Source: Arthrobacter yangruifuii
GTDB taxonomy: Bacteria > Actinomycetota > Actinomycetes > Actinomycetales > Micrococcaceae
Direction of reading: 5' to 3'
Assembly: GCF_009192775.1 (NCBI RefSeq)
Contig: NZ_VTFX01000001.1
Span: forward strand, 868,001-932,000
DNA: 64,000 nt
A program made the translations under genes and the position numbers. The notes under the pieces are model-generated. The model saw only the letters and a program-made list of their open reading frames with translations. It made no database searches and was not told the origin of the DNA. Positions 42,097 to 50,733 of this stretch are shown here, in pieces; the first letter of the stretch is position 1, and each line of letters starts with the position of its first letter.

Positions 42097-43518
42097 ATGA
42101 GAGAACCGTTGGTGCGTCCCCGCGACCGGATTGTTGCCGGCGTGTGCAGCGGGCTGGCTGTCCACCTGGGCTGGCCGGTCAAACTGACGCGTGCCGTTAT
42201 GGGGGTGATGGTCCTTGCCGGCGGCACAGGGTTCCTGCTCTACGGGTGGTTGTGGATCATGGTCCCCACGCAGGAAGAGCAGGAGAAGAAGGAGCAGGTC
42301 CAGGCCAATCCCCGCAGTATTGCCGGCAACTACGAACGGCAGATGCGGGAGGATGCCGCCTCCGCGTCCGGCGCCTTCCGGGCGCTGGGGAAGGCAGGGC
42401 AGCGGGAAGTCGCTGCGGGCATCGTCCTCCTGCTGGTGGCTGCCGTGTTCATCGCGCAGCAGCTCGGGGCGAACCTGAACTGGGGCCTGGTCGTTCCGGT
42501 TGCCGCCATCGCCGGCGGTGCGGTTCTGGCGTGGACGCAGCTGGATGAAAGCAGGCGGGCCGGGCTGGTCAACAGTGCCGGGGCGGACCGCGCGTCCGGC
42601 ATCATCCGGCTGTCCGCCGGACTGCTGCTGGTGATCGCCGGCGTGCTGGTGGTTGTTTCCGGCTCAGTGAGCTGGGATGTGCTGGTGGCCGGGCTGCTTG
42701 CCTCCGCCGCGGTCCTGGCGGGCGTCGCCCTGGTGCTCACTCCGTGGGCCGTGAAGCACTGGCGGGATCTGGAAGCGGAACGGGCCGGACGCATCCGGCA
42801 GACCGAGCGGGCGGAAATAGCTGCCCACCTTCATGACTCGGTGCTGCAGACCCTGGCCCTGATCCAGAAGCGGGCCGGTTCAGAACAGGACGTCATCCGG
42901 CTGGCCCGCGCGCAGGAACGTGAACTGCGCCGCTGGCTCTATACCGACCGGGCAAGGGCGGAAGACCATTTGGTGGAATGCCTGCGGAGGATTGCCGCCG
43001 AAATCGAGGACGCGTACGGCCATCCCATCGACCTGGTGGCCGTCTCGGATGCGGAGCTCGATGAACGCAGCGAGGCCCTGGCCTCCGCCGCCCGGGCGGC
43101 GATGCTGAACGCGGCGCAGCACGCAGGGGGCACCGTCTCCGTCTATCTCGAATGCCGGCCGGAGCAGCTGGAGGTCTTCATCCGGGACCGCGGCCCCGGA
43201 TTTGATCCGGCGGCGGTGCCTGAGGACCGGATCGGTGTCCGCGGCTCCATCATCGGGAGGATGGAGCGTGCCGGAGGCAGTACCGTAATACGCAGCACCG
43301 CGGACGGCACCGAGGTTCGGCTGATACTGCCGCTGCCGGGAGGCGCCGAGGGCCAGGCGCCCGCCGGAGCCGGCACGGCCGCACGAAGTGAGGCAGGAGC
43401 GCCGGCCGGGAAGGCGGCACCAGCTGCCAACGGCTCGTCCGCGTCCCGCCCTGCCCCGCGGGGCCGGGACACCTCTTCGACCATCCGCGTATCCAGTGAC
43501 GGAGCAGGCAGCACATGA
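42097..43518 (+). CDS. PspC-domain sensor histidine kinase (EsrS/LiaS-like)
   Basis: This 473-residue kinase begins with a PspC domain (residues 1-60, DRIVAGVCSGLAVHLGWPV), followed by about four membrane helices (to about 225). Then comes a HisKA_3 dimerisation helix with the phosphorylated histidine in ERAEIAAHLHDSVLQTLALI and an HATPase region (about 300-420, with NAAQHAGG and RDRGPGFDP). The last 60 residues are low-complexity. It is the NarL-type pair of the regulator that starts four bases before its stop (ATGA overlap). PspC-kinases of this kind, such as EsrS, respond to cell-envelope stress. ATGs at 42091 and 42097 are both possible. Confidence 0.85.
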   Translation: MREPLVRPRDRIVAGVCSGLAVHLGWPVKLTRAVMGVMVLAGGTGFLLYGWLWIMVPTQEEQEKKEQVQANPRSIAGNYERQMREDAASASGAFRALGKAGQREVAAGIVLLLVAAVFIAQQLGANLNWGLVVPVAAIAGGAVLAWTQLDESRRAGLVNSAGADRASGIIRLSAGLLLVIAGVLVVVSGSVSWDVLVAGLLASAAVLAGVALVLTPWAVKHWRDLEAERAGRIRQTERAEIAAHLHDSVLQTLALIQKRAGSEQDVIRLARAQERELRRWLYTDRARAEDHLVECLRRIAAEIEDAYGHPIDLVAVSDAELDERSEALASAARAAMLNAAQHAGGTVSVYLECRPEQLEVFIRDRGPGFDPAAVPEDRIGVRGSIIGRMERAGGSTVIRSTADGTEVRLILPLPGGAEGQAPAGAGTAARSEAGAPAGKAAPAANGSSASRPAPRGRDTSSTIRVSSDGAGST

Positions 43519-44177
43519 CCGATTTCCCCGACCCGGCGATCACCGTCGTCGTGGTGGACGACCATGCAATCTTCCGATCGGGTCTCCGCGCGGATCTCGA
43601 CGCCCGGCTCCATGTGGTGGCCGAGGCGGACAGCGTGGAATCCGCCGTCGCCGTGATCACGCGTGAGCGGCCGGCCGTCGTCCTGCTGGACGTTCATCTG
43701 CCCGGCGGCAACGGCGGAGGCGGGGCCGAAGTGCTGGCCGGTTGCTCCGGCCTGCTGGGCAGGACCAGGTTCCTGGCCCTGAGCGTTTCCGACGCCGCGG
43801 AAGACGTCGTCACCGTGATCCGGGCCGGAGCCCGGGGGTATGTCACCAAGACAATTTCCGGTACGGAGATCTCCGATGCCGTGGTGCGGGTGGCCGGCGG
43901 TGATGCGGTCTTTTCGCCGCGGCTTGCCGGGTTTGTGCTGGATGCCTTCGGCACCGCCAGCGTGGCGTCCGTAGATGACGAACTGGACCGGCTTTCGGCC
44001 CGGGAGCTTGAGGTGATGCGGCTGATTGCCCGGGGCTACAGCTATAAGGAGGTGGCCCGGGAACTGTTCATCTCCGTCAAGACGGTGGAAACCCACGTCT
44101 CCTCGGTGCTGCGCAAACTCCAGCTCTCCTCACGGCACGAACTTACGCGCTGGGCCGCGGACCGCCGCCTGCTCTGA
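43515..44177 (+). CDS. NarL/LuxR-family response regulator (EsrR/LiaR-like)
   Basis: This 220-residue protein has a receiver domain with the acidic pair DDHAI, the phosphorylated aspartate in VVLLDVHLPG, and the lysine in GYVTKTISG. A linker and a LuxR-type helix-turn-helix follow at about residues 155-215: ELEVMRLIARGYSYKEVAREL, shown in part as LIARGYSYKEVA, and SVKTVETHVSSVLRKL. It is phosphorylated by the PspC kinase just upstream, whose gene it overlaps by four bases. It is the best candidate to bind the CCCTGA boxes upstream of the cluster. An 11-bp hairpin follows. Confidence 0.92.
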   Translation: MTDFPDPAITVVVVDDHAIFRSGLRADLDARLHVVAEADSVESAVAVITRERPAVVLLDVHLPGGNGGGGAEVLAGCSGLLGRTRFLALSVSDAAEDVVTVIRAGARGYVTKTISGTEISDAVVRVAGGDAVFSPRLAGFVLDAFGTASVASVDDELDRLSARELEVMRLIARGYSYKEVARELFISVKTVETHVSSVLRKLQLSSRHELTRWAADRRLL

Positions 44178-44191
44178 GCCTGCACCGCTTT

Positions 44192-44216
44192 CCTCCCGCC
44201 CGCGCCGGGCGGGAGG
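44192..44216 (+). terminator. Hairpin after the response regulator
   Basis: CCTCCCGCCCG and its complement form an 11-bp stem with a three-base loop. No T run follows. Confidence 0.55.
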
Positions 44217-44270
44217 AGCGCCGGGCGGCAGGAGGGCAGCGGCGGCGCCGGAGCAGGCGGGGCCGCAGGC

Positions 44271-45494
44271 CTAGCGGACGGCCTGGCCGAGGAAATCCTG
44301 CAGGCGCTGCATTCCCGTAGCCAGGTCCTCGTCGCCGAGGGCATAGGAGAGGCGCAGGTAGCCCGACGGGCCGAACGCTTCACCGGGAACCACGGCCACC
44401 TCCACGGTGTCCAGGATCAGGGCCGCAAGCTCGGCGGAGGTCTGCGGACGCACGGCACCGTCCTTGCCGGGGAACTCGCGTCCCAACAGTCCGCGGACGT
44501 CCGCGTAGGCGTAGAAGGCGCCTTCAGGCATGGGGCATTCGACGCCGTCAATGGAGTTCAGGGCGGCGACCATGGCCCGCCGCCGCCGGTCGAAGGCCTG
44601 CTTCATCTCATCCACGGCCGTCAGCGGCCCGGACACGGCGGCCAGGGCCGCCATCTGCGACACATTGGACACGTTCGAGGACAGGTGGGACTGCAGGTTG
44701 GTTGCAGCCTTGATGACGTCCGGGGCTGCGATCATCCAGCCCACCCGCCAGCCGGTCATGGCGTAGGTCTTGGCGACGCCGTTGAGCACCACCACCTTGT
44801 CGCCCAGCTCGGGGGCTGCCGTGGCTATGGAGGTGAACGGCACGCCGTCGTACGTCAGGTGCTCATAGATTTCGTCCGTGATCACCCACAGTCCGTGTTC
44901 TGCGGCCCAGCGGCCGATTTCGGCCACCTGTTCCGCCGGGTATACGGCGCCGGTGGGGTTGGACGGCGAGACGAACAGGAGCACCTTGGTGTTCTCCGTG
45001 CGGGCGGCCTCAAGCTGCTCGACGCTCACCAGGTAGCCCTGTTCCGGTCCGGCAAAGACCTCCACCGGAACACCGCCGGCCAGCCGGATTGCCTCCGGGT
45101 ACGTGGTCCAGTACGGGGTGGGAACCAATACTTCGTCCCCCGGGTCCAGCAGGGTGGCGAAGGATTCGTACACGGCCTGCTTGCCGCCGTTGGTCACCAG
45201 GACCTGCGCGGGGTCGACGGCGTACCCGGAGTCCCGCAGGGTCTTGGCGGCAATGGCCTTCTTCAGCTCGGGCAGCCCTCCGGCGGGGGAATAGCGGTGG
45301 AAGCGCGGCTGGCGGGCGGCATCCACGGCGGCCTCAACAATGTAGTCCGGGGTGGGGAAATCCGGCTCCCCGGCGCCGAAGCCGATCACCGGGCGCCCGG
45401 CGGCCTTGAGTGCCTTGGCCTTGGCATCCACTGCGAGGGTAGCGGACTCGGCAATGGATGCGATGCGCTCTGATATACGGCCGGTGGAAGACAT
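44271..45494 (-). CDS. PLP-dependent aspartate/amino acid aminotransferase
   Basis: This 407-residue fold type I aminotransferase moves the amino group between aspartate (or related amino acids) and 2-oxoglutarate. It shows [33 protein letters not shown], the [11 protein letters not shown] aspartate that binds PLP, and the PLP lysine in [16 protein letters not shown]. The C-terminal arginine in LRLSYALG binds the substrate carboxylate. This is the AspC/AatA subgroup Ib typical upstream of tRNA-Trp and secE in actinobacteria. The ATG at 45494 has GACGGGA some 9 bases before. A longer frame adds 23 non-homologous residues. Confidence 0.9.
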   Translation of the reverse strand: MSSTGRISERIASIAESATLAVDAKAKALKAAGRPVIGFGAGEPDFPTPDYIVEAAVDAARQPRFHRYSPAGGLPELKKAIAAKTLRDSGYAVDPAQVLVTNGGKQAVYESFATLLDPGDEVLVPTPYWTTYPEAIRLAGGVPVEVFAGPEQGYLVSVEQLEAARTENTKVLLFVSPSNPTGAVYPAEQVAEIGRWAAEHGLWVITDEIYEHLTYDGVPFTSIATAAPELGDKVVVLNGVAKTYAMTGWRVGWMIAAPDVIKAATNLQSHLSSNVSNVSQMAALAAVSGPLTAVDEMKQAFDRRRRAMVAALNSIDGVECPMPEGAFYAYADVRGLLGREFPGKDGAVRPQTSAELAALILDTVEVAVVPGEAFGPSGYLRLSYALGDEDLATGMQRLQDFLGQAVR

Positions 45495-45743
45495 GGGGTT
45501 CCCGTCTGGAGTGTGGCGGCGGCTTACATATGCCCCGTCCGTCCTGCCGGACGACGGCGGCATTCCCCCAGTTTAGGCGTTCAGCATCCCCGCCGCAGGC
45601 GTGCCGGGCACCGGGCGGACGCGCCCGGTTCGACGGGACGCCAAAGTTTGCGTAGACTGGTTCCTCGGTGGTTCTCCGCACCACGCTTCATTGTGCCAAT
45701 CAGCCCGGAACGATTCTGGAAAGAATCACCGGTCAGCTGTGGC

Positions 45744-45749
45744 TACAAT
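45744..45749 (+). promoter_or_regulatory. -10 box TACAAT of the tRNA-Trp promoter
   Basis: TACAAT lies 30 bases upstream of the mature tRNA 5' end. The best -35 candidate is weak. It may also serve secE and nusG. Confidence 0.5.
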
Positions 45750-45779
45750 GGTGGCGGTAGGGTGATTGTTTTCCTCCAT

Positions 45780-45852
45780 AGGGTAGTGGCGCAATTGGTA
45801 GCGCAGCGGTCTCCAAAACCGCAGGTTGCAGGTTCGAGTCCTGTCTGCCCTG
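45780..45852 (+). tRNA. tRNA-Trp (CCA)
   Basis: The cloverleaf is complete. AGGGTAG pairs with CTGCCCT in the acceptor, the anticodon arm GCGGT/ACCGC encloses CTCCAAA with anticodon CCA, and the T arm is GCAGG/CCTGT (one G-T pair). The discriminator is G. The location directly upstream of secE is the usual one in actinobacteria. Confidence 0.95.
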
Positions 45853-45951
45853 CGCAGAACTGTCGTTTCCGGCAGCTCAGCAGTCCTTCATGGAATGAGC
45901 AGTCCCAGCGCATGCTGCGATTGTGAACCGACACAGATGAGTGAGGCGAAG

Positions 45952-46218
45952 GTGACCGAGACAGCTGCCAGCAGCTCCAAGGGACACCCCTCCAGCGGGC
46001 CCAAAAAACGGGGTTTCTTCGCCGGTATCGCTCTCTTCCTGCGCCAGGTGATCGCCGAACTCAAAAAGGTAGTCACCCCCACCCGTAAGGAACTGCTGAG
46101 GTACACACTCGTGGTCCTGGCTTTCGTGATCGTGATGATGCTGATCGTTACGGGTCTCGACTTTGCCTTTGGCAAGGGCGCACTGTGGATCTTCGGTTCG
46201 GGCGGCGGCGAAAGCTAG
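45952..46218 (+). CDS. secE: Preprotein translocase subunit SecE
   Basis: This 88-residue protein is the small SecE subunit that clamps the SecYEG channel. It has a polar N-terminus, the amphipathic FLRQVIAELKKVVTPTRKELL segment (given in part: VIAELKKVVTPTRKEL), and one membrane helix (about residues 60-80). The start is uncertain: GTG at 45952 has GAGG five bases before and matches the typical MTETAAS opening, while an ATG at 45937 lacks a ribosome site. It lies between tRNA-Trp and nusG, as usual. Confidence 0.9.
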   Translation: MTETAASSSKGHPSSGPKKRGFFAGIALFLRQVIAELKKVVTPTRKELLRYTLVVLAFVIVMMLIVTGLDFAFGKGALWIFGSGGGES

Positions 46219-46315
46219 CCAAAGACCTGGGGCTCCGCCCGCTGGTGCGGAAAACCGGAGACCATGAGCTAGTGACAAACCCGATAGTGTTCTGAAGAAG
46301 AAAGCAGGAATCTAC

Positions 46316-47107
46316 GTGTCCGAGCAAGAACTCGAATCACAGATCAATGACAACGCTGATCTGGATACCGAGGATCAGATCGCCGCAGCCGACGTCGACG
46401 AGGCGCCCGCTGCTGCTGATGCATCGGCCGACGAAGAAAACGCAGCCGAAGAGACTGCTGATTCCGCTGAGGACGCTGAGCCTGAAGAAGACGCTGAGCC
46501 CGAGGAAGACCCGGTCGAAGCCTTCAAAGCCAAGCTCCGCCGCCAGGAGGGTGACTGGTATGTCATCCACTCCTACGCAGGTTACGAAAACCGCGTAAAG
46601 GCCAACCTTGAGACCCGCATCCAGACCATGGACATGGAAGAGGATATCTTCGAAATCCAGGTCCCGATGGAGGAAGTCGTCGAGATCAAGAACACCACGC
46701 GGAAGATCGTGAACCGCGTGCGGATCCCCGGCTACGTGCTGGTGCGCATGAACCTCACCGACGAGTCCTGGGGCGTTGTCCGGCACACGCCCGGCGTCAC
46801 CGGCTTCGTGGGCAATGCCCACAACCCGACTCCGCTGAGCCTGACCGAGGTGTACTCGATGCTCGAGCACACTGTGGTTTCGCCGAAGGCCGAGGCAGGC
46901 AAGCCCGCCCAGCAGCAGTCTTCGAACATCGCAGTGGATTTCGAAATCGGCGAGCCCGTCACGGTCAACGAAGGACCGTTCGAAACGCTTCAGGCCACAA
47001 TCTCGGAGATCAAGCCCGAGTCCCAGCAGCTGGTGGTCCTGGTGACCATCTTCGAGCGCGAAACCCCTGTGACCCTCGGCTTCGGCCAGGTCACCAAGCT
47101 CCAGTAG
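46316..47107 (+). CDS. nusG: Transcription antitermination factor NusG
   Basis: This 263-residue factor binds RNA polymerase and couples transcription with termination and translation. The NGN domain (about residues 80-185) shows [32 protein letters not shown] and [10 protein letters not shown], and the C-terminal KOW domain has [18 protein letters not shown]. The first 75 residues are a highly acidic, alanine-rich extension common to actinobacteria and absent in E. coli. The GTG start has AAGCAGGAA upstream. It lies between secE and rplK. Confidence 0.95.
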   Translation: MSEQELESQINDNADLDTEDQIAAADVDEAPAAADASADEENAAEETADSAEDAEPEEDAEPEEDPVEAFKAKLRRQEGDWYVIHSYAGYENRVKANLETRIQTMDMEEDIFEIQVPMEEVVEIKNTTRKIVNRVRIPGYVLVRMNLTDESWGVVRHTPGVTGFVGNAHNPTPLSLTEVYSMLEHTVVSPKAEAGKPAQQQSSNIAVDFEIGEPVTVNEGPFETLQATISEIKPESQQLVVLVTIFERETPVTLGFGQVTKLQ

Positions 47108-47236
47108 CTTTCAGACTTCGCTGCCGGCAGGTCCGCTTTAACCTGCAGACAGCGTCCGGCCGCCAAGCCATGGCGGCCACCACCCCGGATGAACGCTCCT
47201 GTTCTTCGGGAACATAATTTAGAGAAGGACCCTTTC

Positions 47237-47668
47237 ATGGCCCCCAAGAAAAAGGTCACCGGCCTCATCAAGCTGCAGATCAACGCAGGCGCCGCCAACC
47301 CGGCTCCTCCGATCGGTCCGGCACTTGGCCAGCACGGTGTCAACATCATGGAATTCTGCAAGGCGTACAACGCTGCAACCGAATCCCAGCGCGGCAACGT
47401 TATCCCGGTGGAAATCACCGTTTACGAAGACCGTTCCTTCACCTTCATCACGAAGACTCCTCCGGCTGCCCAGCTGATCAAGAAGGCCGCCGGTGTGGCC
47501 AAGGGTTCTGCAACCCCGCACACCGCCAAGGTTGCCAACCTGACCCAGGCACAGGTCGAAGAGATCGCCACCATGAAGATGGAAGACCTCAACGCCAACG
47601 ATGTCCAGGCAGCTGCCAAGATCATCGCCGGCACCGCCCGTTCGATGGGCATCACCGTAGAGGGCTAA
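47237..47668 (+). CDS. rplK: 50S ribosomal protein L11
   Basis: This 143-residue protein is L11, which forms the base of the L7/L12 stalk with 23S rRNA and is the target region of thiopeptides. The N-terminal [40 protein letters not shown] and C-terminal [12 protein letters not shown] are all conserved. GAGAAGGAC precedes the ATG. Between nusG and this gene are two small hairpins (GCAGGT/ACCTGC at 47127-47146, GGCCGCC/GGCGGCC at 47158-47178). The L11-L1 operon is often controlled by L1 binding near here; I see no definite site. Confidence 0.97.
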
Positions 47669-47700
47669 AGCCCCCTGCGTTAACGTAAATTCATCAAAAT

Positions 47701-47724
47701 GCCGCAGCCCCTGAGGCCTGCGGC
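47701..47724 (+). other. Hairpin between rplK and rplA
   Basis: GCCGCAG and CTGCGGC pair around a ten-base loop, upstream of the rplA ribosome binding site. It could serve as an RNA processing or L1-control structure; the role is not shown. Confidence 0.4.
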
Positions 47725-47781
47725 ACGTGGCAGGGCCGGGCGCGGTCCGATAGACCACAACTGCACAAGGAGAAAAAGCAG

Positions 47782-48489
47782 ATGGCAAAGCGCAGCAAAG
47801 CATATGAAGCAGCTGCAGCGAAGATCGATGCGGACAAGCTGTACGCACCGGTCGAGGCTGTAGAGCTGGCGAAGGACACGAATCCTTCCAAGTTCGACGC
47901 AACCGTTGAGGTGGCTTTCCGCCTGGGCGTTGACCCCCGTAAGGCTGACCAGATGGTCCGCGGCACGGTCAACCTGCCCCACGGCACCGGTAAGACGGCC
48001 CGCGTCCTCGTTTTCGCAACCGGCGAGAAGGCAGAAGCAGCTATCGCTGCCGGCGCCGACTTCGTTGGTTCCGACGACATGATCGAAAAGGTTGCAGCAG
48101 GCTGGACCGACTTCGACGCCGCAGTGGCTACCCCGGACATGATGGGCAAGGTCGGCCGCCTGGGCCGCGTGCTCGGCCCGCGTAACCTCATGCCGAACCC
48201 GAAGACCGGTACGGTCACCCCGAACGTGGCCAAGGCTGTCACGGACATCAAGGGCGGCAAGATCGACTTCCGCGTTGACAAGCACTCCAACCTGCACTTC
48301 ATCATCGGCAAGGTGTCCTTCGATTCCCAGAAGCTGGCTGAGAACTACGCAGCCGCCCTGGAAGAAGTACTCCGCCTGAAGCCTTCCGCTTCCAAGGGCC
48401 GTTACATCTCCAAGGCCACCGTGTCCACCACGTTCGGCCCGAGCATCAGCGTTGACCCCAACGTCACCAAGGTCCTCGCCGACGCATAG
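47782..48489 (+). CDS. rplA: 50S ribosomal protein L1
   Basis: This 235-residue protein is L1, which binds 23S rRNA at the exit side and is usually the repressor of its own operon. Conserved parts include [14 protein letters not shown] at the start, [36 protein letters not shown], and [17 protein letters not shown] at the end. AAGGAG precedes the ATG at a slightly long distance. A large hairpin follows. Between this gene and rplJ lies an acetyltransferase gene, so the L11-L1 and L10-L7/L12 operons are separated. Confidence 0.97.
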   Translation: MAKRSKAYEAAAAKIDADKLYAPVEAVELAKDTNPSKFDATVEVAFRLGVDPRKADQMVRGTVNLPHGTGKTARVLVFATGEKAEAAIAAGADFVGSDDMIEKVAAGWTDFDAAVATPDMMGKVGRLGRVLGPRNLMPNPKTGTVTPNVAKAVTDIKGGKIDFRVDKHSNLHFIIGKVSFDSQKLAENYAAALEEVLRLKPSASKGRYISKATVSTTFGPSISVDPNVTKVLADA

Positions 48490-48518
48490 TCGTTGAGAAC
48501 GTCCGGAGGAATCCTCCG

Positions 48519-48557
48519 GAAGAGGCGGCCGCAGCTTATCGCTGCGGCCGCCTCTTT
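48519..48557 (+). terminator. Terminator after rplA
   Basis: AAGAGGCGGCCGCAGC (48520-48535) and its complement (48541-48556) form a 16-bp stem with a five-base loop, then TGTG. A smaller hairpin (TCCGGAGGAATCCTCCGGA) lies just before it. Confidence 0.85.
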
Positions 48558-48581
48558 GTGTTCCCCGCCTCTTTGTGTTCC
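48548..48581 (+). repeat. Perfect 17-bp tandem duplication at the rplA terminator
   Basis: The block CCGCCTCTTTGTGTTCC is repeated without change at 48548-48564 and 48565-48581. The first copy includes the right arm of the terminator. Confidence 0.85.
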
Positions 48582-48648
48582 CCGGGCCGCAGGGCATACC
48601 GGTGTGCGGAGACCGGACCCCGTGTTTGGCAGCTTGCCGCCCGCACGG

Positions 48649-48654
48649 CAGGAT
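48649..48654 (+). promoter_or_regulatory. -10-like CAGGAT before the tandem acetyltransferase gene
   Basis: CAGGAT is followed by seven bases and the ATG at 48662. It fits the leaderless pattern, with a weaker first base. Confidence 0.35.
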
Positions 48655-48661
48655 ATGGTCC

Positions 48662-49762
48662 ATGACACATATCAGCATTACGTCTGTCCCTGTCCCGGCC
48701 GGTCTGGCCGGACCCGATGCGGTGGACTTCCTTGCCGTGGCGGAACTTCTCAACGCCCAGCAGCAGGAGTTTTGGGGCAACAATGACTTTTATGCTCCGC
48801 CCCAGGCGCAGCTGGCCGGACGAGGCAGCACCCCAACCCGTCGCCGTGAGCTGCTGGCAGCCCGGATGGGAACGGAACCGGATGCGGCTATTATCGGCGT
48901 GGCCCAGCTGAACCTGCCTCTCACCGACAATCTGCATACCGGAACCGTCAACGTTGTGGTGGCGCCCGTTGCCCGCCGCCAGGGGGTGGGAACGGCGCTT
49001 TTCGCGGCAGCGGCGAAACTGGCTTCCGCTGCCGGCCGGCGCATGCTGATGGCGGAGACCGACCATCTGGGCGGAGGGCCTGCGGGCACCGGCGAGGATA
49101 GCTCCGGCACCGAAAACGCAGCGGCGTTCATCCCGCACGACGCCGCGGCCGCCTTCGCGGCCGGGCTCGGCTTCCGGCTGGAGCTGGTGGACCGTGTCAG
49201 CGTCCTGGAGCTGGAGGGGTACGACGCCGAAGCGGTGCTGGGGCAGGCCGCCAGGACTGCCGGTCCGGGGTATGAACTGGAATTCTGGCGCGGTGCCTGC
49301 CCGGAAGAACTGGTGGATGCGTATGCCCGCCTGAGGCAGAAGATGAGCACCGATGCGCCGCTGGGCGGGCTGGAGCTGGCGGAGGAGGCCTGGGACGCAG
49401 AGCGTGTCCGGGAGGCCGAAGGGAAGGCCCGCGGCATGGACGCCGAGGTGCTGGTTACAGCCGTGCGCCACGTTGCCACCGGCGAGCTGGCCGGACACAC
49501 GGTCCTGGAGGTCTTCCGCAACAACCCGGCAGTCGCCTACCAGGATGACACCTTGGTGCTGGATGCCCACCGGGGAAACCGGCTGGGCATGCTGCTCAAG
49601 GCCGCCAACCTGGAGAAACTGAGGAAGGCCATTCCCGAAGCATGCCGGGTCTATACCTGGAACGCCGAGGAAAACCGCTACATGCTGGCCATCAACGAGC
49701 AGCTGGGGTTCGCCGCCGTCGGATACTCGGGGGAGTGGCAGGCTGATCTTTCCGCCGGGTAG
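48662..49762 (+). CDS. Tandem GNAT-domain acetyltransferase
   Basis: This 366-residue protein has two GNAT domains. The first (about residues 25-175) keeps the acetyl-CoA loop VVVAPVARRQGVGTALF. The second (about 190-366) has LVLDAHRGNRLGMLLKAANL and the terminal NAEENRYMLAINEQLGFAAVG. Size and layout resemble mycothiol synthase, but mshD is already present at 32565-33569 and this protein lacks the MshD end signature, so the substrate is unknown. The ATG at 48662 was chosen because a -10-like box lies seven bases before it; the longer frame upstream crosses the rplA terminator. It sits between rplA and the L10 leader. Confidence 0.82.
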   Translation: MTHISITSVPVPAGLAGPDAVDFLAVAELLNAQQQEFWGNNDFYAPPQAQLAGRGSTPTRRRELLAARMGTEPDAAIIGVAQLNLPLTDNLHTGTVNVVVAPVARRQGVGTALFAAAAKLASAAGRRMLMAETDHLGGGPAGTGEDSSGTENAAAFIPHDAAAAFAAGLGFRLELVDRVSVLELEGYDAEAVLGQAARTAGPGYELEFWRGACPEELVDAYARLRQKMSTDAPLGGLELAEEAWDAERVREAEGKARGMDAEVLVTAVRHVATGELAGHTVLEVFRNNPAVAYQDDTLVLDAHRGNRLGMLLKAANLEKLRKAIPEACRVYTWNAEENRYMLAINEQLGFAAVGYSGEWQADLSAG

Positions 49763-49823
49763 GCGGGACCCCCGCCGGACCTGCGGTCCGGGACCCGCCC
49801 GTCATCCGCCGCCCTCAGGCGAT

Positions 49824-49852
49824 TTGGCCTCCACCGCATTCTCCCGTACTCT
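49824..49852 (+). promoter_or_regulatory. Promoter of the L10-L7/L12 operon
   Basis: TTGGCC (49824-49829) and TACTCT (49847-49852) are separated by 17 bp. Transcription would begin near 49859 at the start of the L10 leader. Confidence 0.6.
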
Positions 49853-49858
49853 GGAACT

Positions 49859-50102
49859 ACCAAAGACCGTCGGTCGATGTGCATTCAATCCCACCGTATG
49901 GCTGAACCCTCAGCCCTCCACGCGTGGAATCCGGTTGGAGATACATCCGAAAGTCCCTTGCCTAAAGGGCGGCCTGCGCAGGTGAACGAACTGAACTTTT
50001 GGAACTTCGTGTGTCCGTAGAGTGAAGCCCCGTGCATCTGCCCGGGGCGTTTTTTATGTTCGGGACCCGATCCACCGGCACTATTTCCCCGGAAGGAGGG
50101 TT
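49859..50102 (+). ncRNA. L10 leader RNA (ribosomal protein autoregulation)
   Basis: The untranslated stretch before rplJ is about 240 bases and has the position and features of the L10 leader. They include a paired AAAGACCGTCGGTC region, a central CCTTGCCTAAAGGGCGG and CCTGCGCAGGTGAACGAACT block, and a terminator hairpin at 50027-50055. In bacteria the L10-L12 complex binds this leader and reduces expression. The assignment rests on position and partial motif recognition. Confidence 0.65.
50027..50055 (+). terminator. Attenuator-type terminator in the L10 leader
   Basis: GCCCCG (50027-50032) pairs with CGGGGC (50043-50048), and a G and six T bases follow. It lies before rplJ, so it must be partly read through and fits attenuation by L10-L12 binding. 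Confidence 0.8.
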
Positions 50103-50672
50103 ATGGCAACGCCAACAAAGGTGTCAGCAGTCGAGGAGATCACCACCGATTTCAAGGAATCGACCGCTGCTGTCCTAACCGAATACCGCGGGCTCACCGT
50201 TGCACAGCTCAAGGAGCTGCGTCGTTCGCTCGGCCAGGACACCAAGTACTCGGTCGTCAAGAACACCCTGACTGGCATTGCAGCCAAGGAAGCCGGCATC
50301 GACGCGTTCGAAGGCCAGCTTGCCGGACCTACTGCAATCGCCTTCATCAAGGGTGACGCAGTTGCAGCTGCAAAGAGCCTGACGGATTTTGCCAAGACCA
50401 ACCCGCAGCTCATCATCAAGACCGGTATCTTCGAGGGCAACGCCCTGGATGCCTCCGGTGTAGCCGCACTGGCTGCCCTTGAGTCCCGTGAGTTCCAGCT
50501 TGCACGCGTCGCCGGTGTCCTCAAGGCACCGATGTCCATGCTCGCCCGCACGGCTGACGCACTGCGCATGAAGCTCGAAGAGGAAAGCGGCGCCCCCGCT
50601 GACTCCGCTGCAGAAGAGGCTCCGGCCGCTGCAGAAGAAGCTCCGGCCGCAGAAGCAGCCACCGAAGAGTAA
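50103..50672 (+). CDS. rplJ: 50S ribosomal protein L10
   Basis: This 189-residue protein is L10, which anchors the L7/L12 stalk on the ribosome. It shows KVSAVEEITTDFKESTAAVL, the RRSLGQDTKYSVVKNTLTGIA loop (given in part: DTKYSVVKNTL) and the C-terminal helix that binds L7/L12 dimers. An alanine/glutamate-rich tail of about 25 residues is longer than in E. coli. GGAAGGAGG precedes the ATG at 50103, ruling out a longer upstream frame that runs through the leader terminator. rplL follows 61 bp later. Confidence 0.97.
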   Translation: MATPTKVSAVEEITTDFKESTAAVLTEYRGLTVAQLKELRRSLGQDTKYSVVKNTLTGIAAKEAGIDAFEGQLAGPTAIAFIKGDAVAAAKSLTDFAKTNPQLIIKTGIFEGNALDASGVAALAALESREFQLARVAGVLKAPMSMLARTADALRMKLEEESGAPADSAAEEAPAAAEEAPAAEAATEE

Positions 50673-50733
50673 ATCCTCTTCTCCACCAATCTCCGGTGCC
50701 TGCGTGCACCAACTATAGGAAGGACGCCACACC

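Noticed and set aside
48662-49762. A second mycothiol synthase gene
   Set aside because: The protein has two GNAT domains like MshD, but lacks the terminal MshD signature seen in 32565-33569, so only a general acetyltransferase call is justified.
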